From: RPQJ01 sp963700045
GTDB lineage: Bacteria > Pseudomonadota > Gammaproteobacteria > Steroidobacterales > Steroidobacteraceae
NCBI GenBank assembly: GCA_963700045.1
Contig: CAVOWK010000032.1
Location: forward strand, 124,001 to 188,000
Direction of reading: 5' to 3'
Length of the DNA: 64,000 nt
Part shown: piece by piece, positions 40,421 to 50,678 of the stretch
How the letters are laid out: the number at the start of each line of letters is the position of its first letter
How positions within the stretch are numbered: position 1 is the stretch's first letter
The notes under the pieces: model-generated
Database searches by the model: none
What the model saw: only the letters and a program-made list of their open reading frames with translations
What the model was told of the DNA's origin: nothing
Program-made: the position numbers and the translations under genes

Positions 40421-40898
40421 TCAACGGACTCCCGACCTGTGACGGACCTCAGCCAGCAGGCCCTCGACCGCAGATTCGACCAGGTCGAGCACCTCGTCGA
40501 ATCCCCTGGTGTCGCCGTAATAGGGGTCGGGCACATCGGTCGGGCGCCGTACTGCCGGCAAACTCGAGCAGCGTGCGAATGCGCTCGCGATGCTCGGGCG
40601 GGCTGCGGTCGAGCAAGGTCGCGTGATTCAGGCGATCCATCGCAACGATCAGGTCGAAGCGCTCGAAATCGTCGTCATGCACCTGCCGTGCCCGCAGGTC
40701 CGTGAGGTCGATGCCCCGGCGGGCGGCAGCGTCGATCGTACGCGGATCGGGCGGCTCACCCACGTGGTATGCGTGAGTGCCGGCGGAGTCGATCTCGATC
40801 TCGAGACCCGGGGCGTACCGGCGAGCGTGCGCCCGGAAAACGCCTTCGGCGGTGGGCGATCGGCATATGTTGCCCATGCAGACGAACAGAATTTTCAT
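40421..40898 (-). CDS. Low-molecular-weight protein tyrosine phosphatase (one frameshift)
   Basis: About 158 residues after repair. The P-loop VCMGNICRSP (C-x5-R) is at residues 6-15, SAGTHAYHVGEPPDPR follows, and the catalytic-acid loop DPYYGDTRGFDEVLDLVE lies beyond a frame change near 40555. Such enzymes dephosphorylate tyrosine kinases or sugars in the envelope. In related genomes this gene follows kdsB; here it has been separated and lies beside the signalling cluster. Confidence 0.9.
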
Positions 40899-41190
40899 CG
40901 CGACCACATCCCTGCAACCCAGTCAATCGATACTGCGGTCAACTTCCGCTCGAAGGTTGAATATTCTCGCCGTGCGAGTGCCTGATATCGAGCAGTGAAC
41001 GGCAGCACTGAATAGATCGACCACCCCGCGCATCTAGCCCGATTTCACGTTCGCTGGTCGGGCGATAGACTGCAAGTCGGACCGTAGATTTTGCAAATGA
41101 GCTTTGCCGCACCGCGCTGCCGTGTGAAGATTGCGCTGCAACAAATCACACGAGGCGACGGCGACAACTGCCGGTCCCTGACCCAGCAAG

Positions 41191-43776
41191 ATGCCATATC
41201 CGTCACTAGCGGAATACTCCGACGCCCTGCAGTTGAGCCTGGGCATCGCATTGTCGGATCCGCTGCTCGCCCGCGGCACCCTCCGCTCGCGTGGACCGGG
41301 CCAGCCGATCGTTCGCAGCGGCAATTTCGCACTGACGTTCGAGGTCGTGGTCGACGGTCGGAGTTATGCCGTCCGCTGCTTCCACAAGCCTTCCGACTCG
41401 CTGCACGCGCGATACGCCGCCATCGGGAGTTACCTGCGTCGCATCCGCAGCACCTGCTTCGTCGACTTCGAATTCCAGCCGTCCGGAATCACGACCGAAA
41501 GCGGTACTTTCCCCATCGTCCGCATGGACTGGGCGCACGGCCAGACGCTCGCGGCATTTGTCGCCGCGCACCGGACCGACAGCGATACGCTCCAGCAGTT
41601 ACGCATGACACTGCGGGGAATTTCGCGCGAGCTGCTCAGGCACGGCATCGCGCACGGCGACATCCAGCCGACCAACGTGATCGTCCAGAGCGCGACTGAC
41701 GTACGGCTGATCGATTACGACGGCTTGTTCGTGCCACAACTCGCGGGCCTGCAGAGCACGGAACTCGGCCAGCGCAATTTCCAGCACTCCGGTCGCCGTG
41801 GCCGGCATTTCGACGCCAGCCTCGATTCATTTGCGTTCTCGCTGCTCGATCTCGCGCTCCACGCACTCTGCCGTCGACCCGAACTCTGGGATCAGTCGGA
41901 CAGCGATGCGGACGCGTTCATCCTGCGGGCTGCGGACATCGCTGATCCCGCCAGTTCGCCAGCGTTCAGCCTGCTGGCTTCGGTGCCGGAGATCGAGCAC
42001 AGGGTGCGGCATTTCGCCGCCATCTGCGCCGCGCCGTTCGCGCAGGTGCCGACGTTCGAGGACTTTCTCGAAGGCCGCAACATCCCGACCCGCCCGGTCG
42101 AGTTCACTGGCAATGCGGCCCTGCCCTTGCGCCGCGAGTACGTACCCGCGTGCGACGTCGTCGATGCCACGAACTTTGCGCAGTGCTGCAGCCACGTGGG
42201 TGATCGCGTGGAGATGATCGGCAAGATCGTACGGGTCGCGCTGGACTCGTCGCCGCACACCGACACACCCTGCCTGCGCGTCGAGTTCGCCAATCAATCA
42301 CACGACATGGCCTGCCTGAAGATCTGGCCGGAGGCCCTCGACAATGGACGGAACGTACCCGACGCCACATGGGCCGGGCAATGGGTCCGCGCCATCGGCC
42401 TGGTCGAACCGGTCCACAGCGCATTGAGCGGCTCCGGGCTCCACAAGGACGTCGCCATTTCGATCACGGACTCGTCGCAGTTGCACCGGCTCACTGCGGC
42501 CGAGGCGCGGCACTGCCTGCTCGGGCAGCGCAGCCGCACCCGTCCTGCTCTGGACAGGACGGCCAGCGTCAAGACCGACCCTGTCTTCACCGACGCGACG
42601 CCGCGACCTGCGATCGAGCCGTCGCCTGCGTTGCCAGCGGCGCCCCTGTCACCGACGCTGGCGCAAGGCCGCACCGTCGAGGCCGACCGGACCCGCCCTG
42701 CCCTGAAAACCACGACCAGCGTCAAGACCGACCGTGTCGACACCCGCGCTCCGCCGCAGCCTTTGATCGTGCCGCCGCCTGCATCGTCATCAGCGAAGCT
42801 GCCGCCGACGCCGGCGGCGAACCACCCAACCGACAGCGGCAGGCGCAGCTGGCAGAACTGGTCATGGGCGGTCGCGGCGTTGCTGGCCGCAGTGGCGATT
42901 TATGCCGTCATCGACCGGCAGGATCCGACGACACCCGATCTGCCGATGGTTCGCGCCCAGGTTGAACCTCAACCCGTGCCTGTACCGCCGACGACTGCAC
43001 GTCCCGCCGCGCATGCCGTCGGCAGCAGGCTCGAGTCACAGGAGGTCCTGGACAAGTCGCAGCTGCCGGTTACGACGCTGGCTGGCGTCCTGGACATCGG
43101 ATCCGCGGAGGGATCCGACGCCAGGCCAGTCATTCTGCTCGATGGCCAGCCTGTGCATGACCTGCGCGACGATGAGATTTCATTGGTGCGGCGCGCCGTG
43201 TTCTCCGACCGCGAAATCGTCGTGGGATTCACAAGGTGCAATGGCACGATCGCACCCTGTGGCCGGCGACAGCCGTTCTGGCTCGAGTTGCGGGCCGGCC
43301 TCCCGCCTGATGTCCGGCAGGCACCCGGACTGTGGGTCGGAGCTGGCACCGGCGCTGGAGCGGTGGTTGTGTCGGCCGACGGCGTGCAGATCGACCTCGG
43401 AGTCTGGAACGGCGAGCATCGAAGCGCGACATTGACGGCAGCCGGCGACGTTACGATCGCACGCAAGCGCGAGCCGCGCAGGTCTCTCAGCCGCGCGGAT
43501 TGTGCGACCGTGATCAAGGCTGCCGAGTCGTGCGCGACCAGCCGCGACTGCCGCTCTTTCAGGAGCAGTGCGCGGCCAATCTCCTCGTCGCGATGGCAGC
43601 GACTAACGCACCTGTACCACGAAACCACGGGCCTCGACGCTGCATCGTTTCGTGCGTTGTGCGTGCGCAGCTGCGAGCTTGGGCTGACTCCCAGCGACAA
43701 CTTCATCCGGCAACGCGTCTGCAGTGGCGCGCCGCCGGATCAGTGGCCGCCGGAAGAGCCCGCGGCCGGCCTCTAG
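41191..43776 (+). CDS. Membrane-anchored protein-kinase-like protein
   Basis: 861 residues. The N-terminal kinase fold (about 1-300) has a catalytic loop HGDIQPTNVIV (His155, Asp157, Asn162) and, in place of DFG, IDYDG (Asp175); the usual ATP-binding Lys appears as Arg62 in YAVRCF, so activity is uncertain. Next comes LAGLQSTELGQRNFQH, a segment shared by a poorly studied kinase family. Residues 325-425 are an OB-like all-beta segment. A Pro/Thr-rich linker with a tandem repeat leads to one TM helix (WAVAALLAAVAIYAVI, about 556-571) and an extracytoplasmic C-terminal domain. The ADP-ribosylglycohydrolase gene follows 13 bases later. Confidence 0.75.
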   Translation: MPYPSLAEYSDALQLSLGIALSDPLLARGTLRSRGPGQPIVRSGNFALTFEVVVDGRSYAVRCFHKPSDSLHARYAAIGSYLRRIRSTCFVDFEFQPSGITTESGTFPIVRMDWAHGQTLAAFVAAHRTDSDTLQQLRMTLRGISRELLRHGIAHGDIQPTNVIVQSATDVRLIDYDGLFVPQLAGLQSTELGQRNFQHSGRRGRHFDASLDSFAFSLLDLALHALCRRPELWDQSDSDADAFILRAADIADPASSPAFSLLASVPEIEHRVRHFAAICAAPFAQVPTFEDFLEGRNIPTRPVEFTGNAALPLRREYVPACDVVDATNFAQCCSHVGDRVEMIGKIVRVALDSSPHTDTPCLRVEFANQSHDMACLKIWPEALDNGRNVPDATWAGQWVRAIGLVEPVHSALSGSGLHKDVAISITDSSQLHRLTAAEARHCLLGQRSRTRPALDRTASVKTDPVFTDATPRPAIEPSPALPAAPLSPTLAQGRTVEADRTRPALKTTTSVKTDRVDTRAPPQPLIVPPPASSSAKLPPTPAANHPTDSGRRSWQNWSWAVAALLAAVAIYAVIDRQDPTTPDLPMVRAQVEPQPVPVPPTTARPAAHAVGSRLESQEVLDKSQLPVTTLAGVLDIGSAEGSDARPVILLDGQPVHDLRDDEISLVRRAVFSDREIVVGFTRCNGTIAPCGRRQPFWLELRAGLPPDVRQAPGLWVGAGTGAGAVVVSADGVQIDLGVWNGEHRSATLTAAGDVTIARKREPRRSLSRADCATVIKAAESCATSRDCRSFRSSARPISSSRWQRLTHLYHETTGLDAASFRALCVRSCELGLTPSDNFIRQRVCSGAPPDQWPPEEPAAGL
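42535..42840 (+). repeat. Two-copy tandem repeat in the kinase-like gene linker
   Basis: Two diverged copies of 153 bases (42535-42687 and 42688-42840), in frame, 51 residues each. Both begin R-T-R-P-A-L, continue with T/A-SVKTD, then end in a proline-rich stretch (PALPAAPLSPTLA and PPASSSAKLPPTPA). They form the cytoplasmic linker just before the membrane helix. Confidence 0.7.
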
Positions 43777-43789
43777 GCGTCTGCAGATC

Positions 43790-44887
43790 ATGACGTCGAA
43801 CCTGACCCTCGCCGCCCGCGTCATCTCCGAAGGATTCCTCCCGGCCCGATCCGCCCTGCTGCAGGGTCCGCGCGAACCCATGAGTGGTCCGGTTGCTCCG
43901 GGGCGGATTCGCGGCATGCTGCTGGGCCTCGCGATCGGCGACGCGCTGGGCAACACCAGCGAGAGCCTGCCGGTCCAGGAGCGCGAGGCGCGCTATGGCG
44001 AAATCCGTGACTACCTGCCGAACAGCCGATCCGCGGGTCACCGGGTAGGACTGCCCTCGGACGACAGTCAGCTGGCGTTCTGGACGCTCGAAAGCCTGCT
44101 CGAATGCCGGGGACTGGATCCGGACGACCTGTCTGCCCGCTTCGCCTCGCGTGAAATCTTCGGTATCGGCAAGTCCATGCAGCAGTTCCTGCGCAATCGC
44201 GAACAGGGCGTGGCGTCCTGGTACCGCTACGGCGCCGAGAGCGCGGGCAATGGCGCACTGATGCGCATCGCGCCTCTGGTGCTGCTGCATCCGCAAGGCA
44301 CGAGTGCGGCCCTCTGGCTGGACGTGGCGCTGGCCTCGATCGTCACGCATCGTGACGCGAGTTCGGTTGCTTCGTGCGTGGCGTTCGTCGACCTGCTCGC
44401 GCGCCTGTTGCGACTGCCGGCACCACCGACAGCCGAGTGGATCATCGCCACGTACGTCGCTGCGGTGCGTCAAGTCTGCACGGACCAGCCGTACCGTGCC
44501 CGCAGCGGACGCTTCATCGACCGCGAGAGTTCGTTTCCAGACTACCTCGAGTTGGTGCTCGGCGAGGCCGCGCGTCACGACTGGAGCACCCGTCAAGCCT
44601 GCGCTGCATGGTCTTCCGGCGCATACCTGCTCGAAACAGTGCCGAGCGTGCTGTGGATCCTTGCCCGCCACGCGCACGACCCGGAGGAAGCGATCGTGCG
44701 CGCCGTCAACGACACGGATGACAACGATACGGTCGCCACCCTGGTCGGCGCGGCCGTTGGCGCGTTGCACGGCAAGGACGCGTTGCCCGCTTCCTGGCAG
44801 CATGGCTTGCTCGGCAGGACGACGGCGGACGACAACGGGCGCGTGTTCCGCCTGATCGAGGAAGCAGTCCGTCGGGACTGGCTCTAG
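43790..44887 (+). CDS. ADP-ribosylglycohydrolase family protein
   Basis: 365 residues of the ARH/DraG fold. Visible motifs: GLAIGDALG (47-55), SDDSQLAF (90-97, where many members have TDDT), NGALMRIAPL, and the magnesium motif near 307-315, NDTDDNDTVATL, in place of the usual GGDTDT. All acidic ligand positions appear kept. Such enzymes remove ADP-ribose from proteins or small molecules. The tight link to the kinase-like gene upstream suggests a joint modification or de-modification system. ATG at 43790 chosen because the longer frame overlaps the upstream gene. Confidence 0.88.
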   Translation: MTSNLTLAARVISEGFLPARSALLQGPREPMSGPVAPGRIRGMLLGLAIGDALGNTSESLPVQEREARYGEIRDYLPNSRSAGHRVGLPSDDSQLAFWTLESLLECRGLDPDDLSARFASREIFGIGKSMQQFLRNREQGVASWYRYGAESAGNGALMRIAPLVLLHPQGTSAALWLDVALASIVTHRDASSVASCVAFVDLLARLLRLPAPPTAEWIIATYVAAVRQVCTDQPYRARSGRFIDRESSFPDYLELVLGEAARHDWSTRQACAAWSSGAYLLETVPSVLWILARHAHDPEEAIVRAVNDTDDNDTVATLVGAAVGALHGKDALPASWQHGLLGRTTADDNGRVFRLIEEAVRRDWL

Positions 44888-44958
44888 AGGGCGCCAAGTC
44901 GAGACTTCGTCGCAGATTTCGGGTGTAGGATGACCCCGTTCAACCAGGGGGACACGAC

Positions 44959-46479
<1,521 letters not shown>

Positions 46480-46481
46480 GT

Positions 46482-46859
46482 ATGGTCGACAGGGTCATCG
46501 CTACGGCAGCGGCCGTCGAACTGATCGAACTGCTCAAGTCGAAACACGGCCCCGGACTGATGTTTCATCAGTCCGGCGGTTGTTGCGACAACAGTGCAGC
46601 CAACTGCTACCTGCTGGGCGAGCTCACGATCGGCGCGGGCGACGTGTTCCTGGGCGAGATCGGCGGCTGCCCGTTCTACATCGGCAAGGCGCAGTACGAG
46701 TACTGGCGGCACACGCAGCTGATCATCGACGTGATCGAAGGCCACGGCGGGACGTTTTCGCTCGAGGGTCCGGAAGGCAAGGCCTTCCACACCCGGTCGC
46801 GGGTGTTCACCGCCGCGGAGATGGCAGAACTCGACGAGGCCGATCGCCGCCCTGCCTGA
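46482..46859 (+). CDS. DUF779 protein, partner of the aldehyde dehydrogenase
   Basis: 125 residues with the family's cysteine-rich motif SGGCCDNSAANC (Cys34, Cys35, Cys42) and GEIGGCPFYIG, likely a metal site. DUF779 genes nearly always follow an ExaC-type aldehyde dehydrogenase; the product is thought to assist the enzyme, but the mechanism is unknown. Two bases separate it from the dehydrogenase stop, so it is co-transcribed. Confidence 0.9.
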   Translation: MVDRVIATAAAVELIELLKSKHGPGLMFHQSGGCCDNSAANCYLLGELTIGAGDVFLGEIGGCPFYIGKAQYEYWRHTQLIIDVIEGHGGTFSLEGPEGKAFHTRSRVFTAAEMAELDEADRRPA

Positions 46860-47307
46860 TCAGTCGCGTTCGTCGCGCGTGTCGATCACTGTTCGTTGCA
46901 TCGGTACGCTGTTGAATGCGTGGACGGAACGCCAGCACGAGGCACCAGACCCCGAAGGCGCCAAGGGACAGGACCACCTGGTAGTCGAGAAGCGTCGGCC
47001 GGCGCGCCGAGAAAACGACGGCAGCCATCAGTGCGGCTATCACGGTCAGTGCCATGCCTATGGCGAACCAGGCCGGCCGGGAAAAGAGCGTCGGCTGATC
47101 GCCGCGTCGATTGAATGCGAGGCGAAATCCGGCCTGCCAGCAGATCCCGCACAGCGCCAGCAGGATGAGGGCGAAGACGACCGTTGAACTCGTGAGTGCC
47201 CGGCGGCTTGCCGCATGCGCAGCAAAATCGACAATGCCGAGGCCGAGCACGGCAGTCAGGCTGGTCGCTGCAACCAGCAGCGCAATGCCGGCGATGCGTG
47301 TCCACAT
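46860..47307 (-). CDS. Membrane protein with four predicted TM segments (frameshift near end)
   Basis: About 149 residues. Hydrophobic segments: IAGIALLVAATSLTAVLGL, VVFALILLALCGICWQA, WFAIGMALTVIAALMAAV and VVLSLGAFGVWCLVLAF. As read, the frame runs into the DUF779 gene with a nonsense-like tail. Shifting one base at about 46915 gives the ending FNSVPMQRTVIDTRDERD and a stop at 46860-46862, exactly beside the DUF779 stop, which is more plausible. No function recognised. Confidence 0.65.
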
Positions 47308-47378
47308 GCGGAGCGACTGGTTCGAGATACGGGTTCGTCACGATTCCCCTCAACCCCGCTGCAACTCGGCCGGCGCCT

Positions 47379-47540
47379 TCACTTCAGGTTCTGATCGAAC
47401 CAGCGGTGTCCGACATAAAGTCCGACGCCGGATGCGACTGCTCCCAGCACGACAGCCAGCCCAAGGCCGGCCTTGGCTCCAAGCCACCAGCCCGCGGATC
47501 CGGCGAGGAACGCGCCCATCCAACCGATCAAACCGCGCAC
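47379..47540 (-). CDS. Small membrane protein, 53 residues
   Basis: Starts at GTG (47540) and reads MRGLIGWMGAFLAGSAGWWL, then GAKAGLGLAVVLGAVASGVG, ending RWFDQNLK. Glycine-rich, one or two membrane segments, charged C-terminus. Codon use fits the neighbours and a GGAGA site lies upstream. It is short but well formed; similar tiny membrane proteins occur in gammaproteobacteria, without known role. Confidence 0.6.
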   Translation of the reverse strand: MRGLIGWMGAFLAGSAGWWLGAKAGLGLAVVLGAVASGVGLYVGHRWFDQNLK

Positions 47541-47594
47541 AACAGGATTCTCCAGCAGTTCGAGGCAACAAGTGCGCGCCGTAGCAACCGGCCC

Positions 47595-47888
47595 TCACCT
47601 GATCGACTTGAGCACGTCCTGATCGAATAGCAGGACGCGGGTAGCGCCGTAGGATTCGTACGTCCAGCGATAGGTCCTGGTCTCGCCGACGACCTGGTTG
47701 CCGCTCCGTACCGGCAAACTTTCCTCGCTGGTCGACTCGGGCGGTCCACAGAGCTGCAGCACTTCGGCCTGCGTCATGCCGGTCACGATGAGTTTGCTGC
47801 CGCACCGGAAACTGTCATCTGCGAGTGCTGCTGCGGCGCTGGCGAGGCAGGCGGTCACGGCGAGCACATGACCATGGACATTCCTCAT
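47595..47888 (-). CDS. DUF2845 exported protein
   Basis: 97 residues: signal peptide (VLAVTACLASAAAALA) then a small domain, FRCGSKLIVTGMTQAEVLQL followed by CGPP, and YRWTYESYGATRVLLFDQD. The 'G.s..eVl..CG.P' pattern is that of DUF2845, related to the SmpA/OmlA fold. Two cysteines could form a disulfide. Its ATG overlaps the stop of the upstream gene (ATGA). Confidence 0.82.
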   Translation of the reverse strand: MRNVHGHVLAVTACLASAAAALADDSFRCGSKLIVTGMTQAEVLQLCGPPESTSEESLPVRSGNQVVGETRTYRWTYESYGATRVLLFDQDVLKSIR

Positions 47889-48235
47889 GGGTCGGGCCGG
47901 GCCTGCAGCACGTCGACATAGACCAGTGCATTGCAGCGCGGGCAGGTCGCAGCGTCGATCGCCTCGAGTTCGAACCAGCGTTTTCCGCACTGGCACCGCA
48001 CCATCAATACCCACTGGCCGACGGCACGGCAGACCGAATGCTCGACGACTTCGATGCCCTCCGGGAAGCTCGTGATCTTCGGCAACCGGGCGGTGTCGTC
48101 GTCATCGCCGATGATGCCTTCGGACGGGTATATCGGGCGGAAGACCTTCGCCCCTTGCAGCAGGTCCGGCACATCGTCCTGCGTCGTCGCCGGCGCCGGT
48201 TCTGTTCCAGGGTTCGATCCAGGGCTGTCTTTCAT
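47885..48235 (-). CDS. Small protein with a C-terminal zinc-ribbon-like motif
   Basis: 116 residues from the ATG at 48235. The C-terminal half has VRCQCGKRWFELEAIDAATC and PRCNALVYV: CxC and CxxC pairs 20 residues apart, as in zinc ribbons. The N-terminal half is acidic and unstructured. No family recognised. Overlaps the DUF2845 gene start by 4 bases. Confidence 0.62.
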   Translation of the reverse strand: MKDSPGSNPGTEPAPATTQDDVPDLLQGAKVFRPIYPSEGIIGDDDDTARLPKITSFPEGIEVVEHSVCRAVGQWVLMVRCQCGKRWFELEAIDAATCPRCNALVYVDVLQARPDP

Positions 48236-48353
48236 GGGAATCTGCACCGTCGAGTCCTTGCGCGCCTGTTTTTACAGGGTTTTGGCGCGATCGGCAAACG
48301 ACCCGTCATTGGCGTGGTACCGACCCCTGATGTCAGACGCTAGACTGCCGCAC

Positions 48354-49553
48354 ATGAAGAAGCTCCTGCTCGCGCTCCTGCTCGCCGTCGCGTTGCTCAT
48401 CGTCGCCGGCATCGGCTATGTCTGGTTCGGCCCGGTCGCGGTCGGCAATAAGCAAGTCATGCTCGATTTCCTGCTCGGCCGTTCGATCGAGCCGCCGACT
48501 GCAGCGCAGGTTGCGTCGAGGCTGCGGGTCGCCGATGGCTTCAGGCTGGAGGTCTATTCCACCGACGTGCCCCTCGCCCGCTGGCCGCTCGTGACACCGG
48601 CCGGCGACCTCATCGTGGCCCGCACGCGCGCCGATGAAATCGTGCTGCTCGAGCGTGATGCCAATGGCGACGGCAAGCCGGACGCGGTCCGCAAGCTGCT
48701 CACCAAGCTCAATCACCCGCATGGACTCGCCCTGCACGACGGGTGGCTGTACGTCGGCGAGTCGAATGGCATCGGTCGCATTCGCTTCGACGCAGAATCG
48801 GGACGGGCGTCCGGCGCCTTCGAGCACATCGTCGACGACTTCACAGGCGATGGCTTTCACACGACGAAAACGCTCGGCTTCGGCCCCGACGGGTGGCTCT
48901 ACGTGTCGCAGGGCTCGACCTGCAATGTCTGCATCGAGAAGGACGCGCGCCGTGCGACGATCATGCGCATGCAGCCGGACGGCAGCCAGCGCGAGATCTA
49001 CGCGACCGGGCTGCGCAACAGTGTAGGCATGGACTGGGCGCCGTGGGATGGCACGCTCTACGCGACCGAGAATGGTCGCGACCTGCTGGGCGACGACCTG
49101 CCGCCCGACGAACTCAATCGCATCGAGCAGAACAGGTTCTATGGCTGGCCGTTCGTCTACGGCGCCGGTGTGCCCGATCCCGACTTCGGTGCCGGGCATG
49201 CGGCGGAGGCTGCCCTCGCCGTTACGCCGGCGCATGCGTTTGGCGCGCACCATGCTCCGCTCGGGCTCGCATTCCTGCGCGGCCCGGGCCTTCTGCCAGG
49301 GTATTCACGCACTGCCCTCGTCGCACTGCATGGTTCGTGGAATCGCAGCCAGCCCGACGGCTACAAGGTGGTCGCCCTGGACTGGCAACCGGATGGGAGC
49401 ATCGTCGAACGCGACTTTCTGACAGGCTTCCTCGGTGACGCAGGCGTTCTCGGCCGACCCGCCGGTATCGCACAAGGCCCCGACGGCACCATTTTCATCA
49501 CTGACGACTACGCGGGCGTGATCTACCGGGTGGTTCCCGTGACGGGCCCCTGA
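48354..49553 (+). CDS. PQQ-dependent sugar dehydrogenase (sorbosone dehydrogenase family), membrane anchored
   Basis: 399 residues. An N-terminal anchor (LLLALLLAVALLIVAGIGYV) is followed by a six-bladed beta-propeller. Motifs: LNHPHGLALHDGWLYVGESN, TTKTLGFGPDGWLYVSQGS, ATGLRNSVGMDWAP, YATENGRDLLGDDLPPDELN, HHAPLGLAF and HGSWNRSQPDGYKV. These are typical of soluble aldose sugar / L-sorbosone dehydrogenases using PQQ at the periplasmic side. SQGSTCNVCIEKD adds a CxxC. No PQQ synthesis genes are in the window. The last 31 bases overlap the gene on the other strand. Confidence 0.88.
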   Translation: MKKLLLALLLAVALLIVAGIGYVWFGPVAVGNKQVMLDFLLGRSIEPPTAAQVASRLRVADGFRLEVYSTDVPLARWPLVTPAGDLIVARTRADEIVLLERDANGDGKPDAVRKLLTKLNHPHGLALHDGWLYVGESNGIGRIRFDAESGRASGAFEHIVDDFTGDGFHTTKTLGFGPDGWLYVSQGSTCNVCIEKDARRATIMRMQPDGSQREIYATGLRNSVGMDWAPWDGTLYATENGRDLLGDDLPPDELNRIEQNRFYGWPFVYGAGVPDPDFGAGHAAEAALAVTPAHAFGAHHAPLGLAFLRGPGLLPGYSRTALVALHGSWNRSQPDGYKVVALDWQPDGSIVERDFLTGFLGDAGVLGRPAGIAQGPDGTIFITDDYAGVIYRVVPVTGP

Positions 49554-50518
49554 TCCAGGTTCGACAGTGACTGATCGATGAAAGCCTGCCAGATCGGATT
49601 CGGCTGCCACACCGTGCGCAGCGGATGCAGCGCGGCCTCGTGCGCTTCCCCGAGACGCAAGCGTCGGTACAGGTACACGAACGCCGAGACACGGAAGTTC
49701 CTGGCGCAGTGGACCCAGACTTTGCGGCCGGCGAACGCCTCCATCACGCCGAAGAACTGCTGCAGGTGCCGGGGTTCGGGCTCTTCCCACGGCACGGGGA
49801 TCTGCACGAAGGCCATGCCCTGCCCCGTGACGGCCTCGGCTTCGCCGGGCAACGCGTTCGACGCAGTCGGCAAGGCGAGGTTGACGACCGCCTCGATGCC
49901 GAACTCCGGCAGGCGCTGAATGTCGGCCGGCGAGAGCTGGCCCGACGTCCACAACCCTTCGAACACGGGACGGGTGTTCGGGGCATCAAACTGGTAAGCA
50001 CCCGTCGTGCCGTAGAGGCGCACGTCCTCGTTGCTGCCGGCGAGACGCACGGTGCCTTCGAACTGCAGGCCGATCCGCTCCAGCAGGCGGCCCGACGCAA
50101 CATTGTCGAGACTCGTGATCGCAACCACGCGCGGCAGGTGATGCCGCTCCCGCGCATACCGCAGCGTGGCCTCAGCCGCCTCGCGCGCGTACCCCTGGCT
50201 CCAGTGCTCGGGCAGGAAGGCGAAGCCGATGTCGACGTCGGGCAGCGTGTCGCGCTTGATCAGCCCGCACAGGCCGAGCGGCAAGTCGTCGCTGCGGCGT
50301 TCAACCACGAATAGGCCAAAGCCGTGATTGGCGTACAGGCGCTGCGGCCCTTCGACAATGTAGCGCCGTGCGCCGTCGAGATCGTGTACGCCCCGGTCGC
50401 CGATGAAACGCAGCCACGATGGCTCATTGACGAGACGGAAGATGAAGGAGGCGTCGGACGCCTCGAGCCTGCGCAGCCGCAGGCGCTCCGTTTCAGTCTC
50501 GACGATGGGTTCGGCCAT
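49523..50518 (-). CDS. GNAT acetyltransferase fused to a tyrosine-phosphatase-like domain
   Basis: 331 residues in one frame. Residues 5-172 are a RimJ/RimL-type GNAT acetyltransferase (LRLRRLEASDASFIFRLV, HWSQGYAREAAEATLRYA, NVASGRLLERIGLQFEG). Residues 184-331 match the DSP-like 'protein tyrosine phosphatase family protein' (GLWTSGQLSPADIQRLPEFG, VWVHCARNFRVSAFVYLY). The P-loop is C271-x4-R276 instead of Cx5R, as is common in that bacterial group, so phosphatase activity is doubtful. The joint at about 175 shows no remnant of a start codon or ribosome site. Confidence 0.82.
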   Translation of the reverse strand: MAEPIVETETERLRLRRLEASDASFIFRLVNEPSWLRFIGDRGVHDLDGARRYIVEGPQRLYANHGFGLFVVERRSDDLPLGLCGLIKRDTLPDVDIGFAFLPEHWSQGYAREAAEATLRYARERHHLPRVVAITSLDNVASGRLLERIGLQFEGTVRLAGSNEDVRLYGTTGAYQFDAPNTRPVFEGLWTSGQLSPADIQRLPEFGIEAVVNLALPTASNALPGEAEAVTGQGMAFVQIPVPWEEPEPRHLQQFFGVMEAFAGRKVWVHCARNFRVSAFVYLYRRLRLGEAHEAALHPLRTVWQPNPIWQAFIDQSLSNLDQGPVTGTTR

Positions 50519-50678
50519 GGGTGGATTGTGCCGCGATCCGCGAGTCCTGCGTAGTCGGTTGCGATGACATTGATACGGCTGCAGCGATCAAACGGGCAAC
50601 CATAGGGCGCGGCTGGACCATGGCTTACAATGGTCCTCGACGGTATCCAGTGAGCGTTCCCGAGGCTGCGCCGACCCG

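Noticed and set aside
41099..41190. Upstream in-frame or overlapping small gene before the kinase-like gene (ATG at 41091-41099)
   Set aside because: The frame runs into the kinase gene out of register and has no ribosome site or recognisable product.
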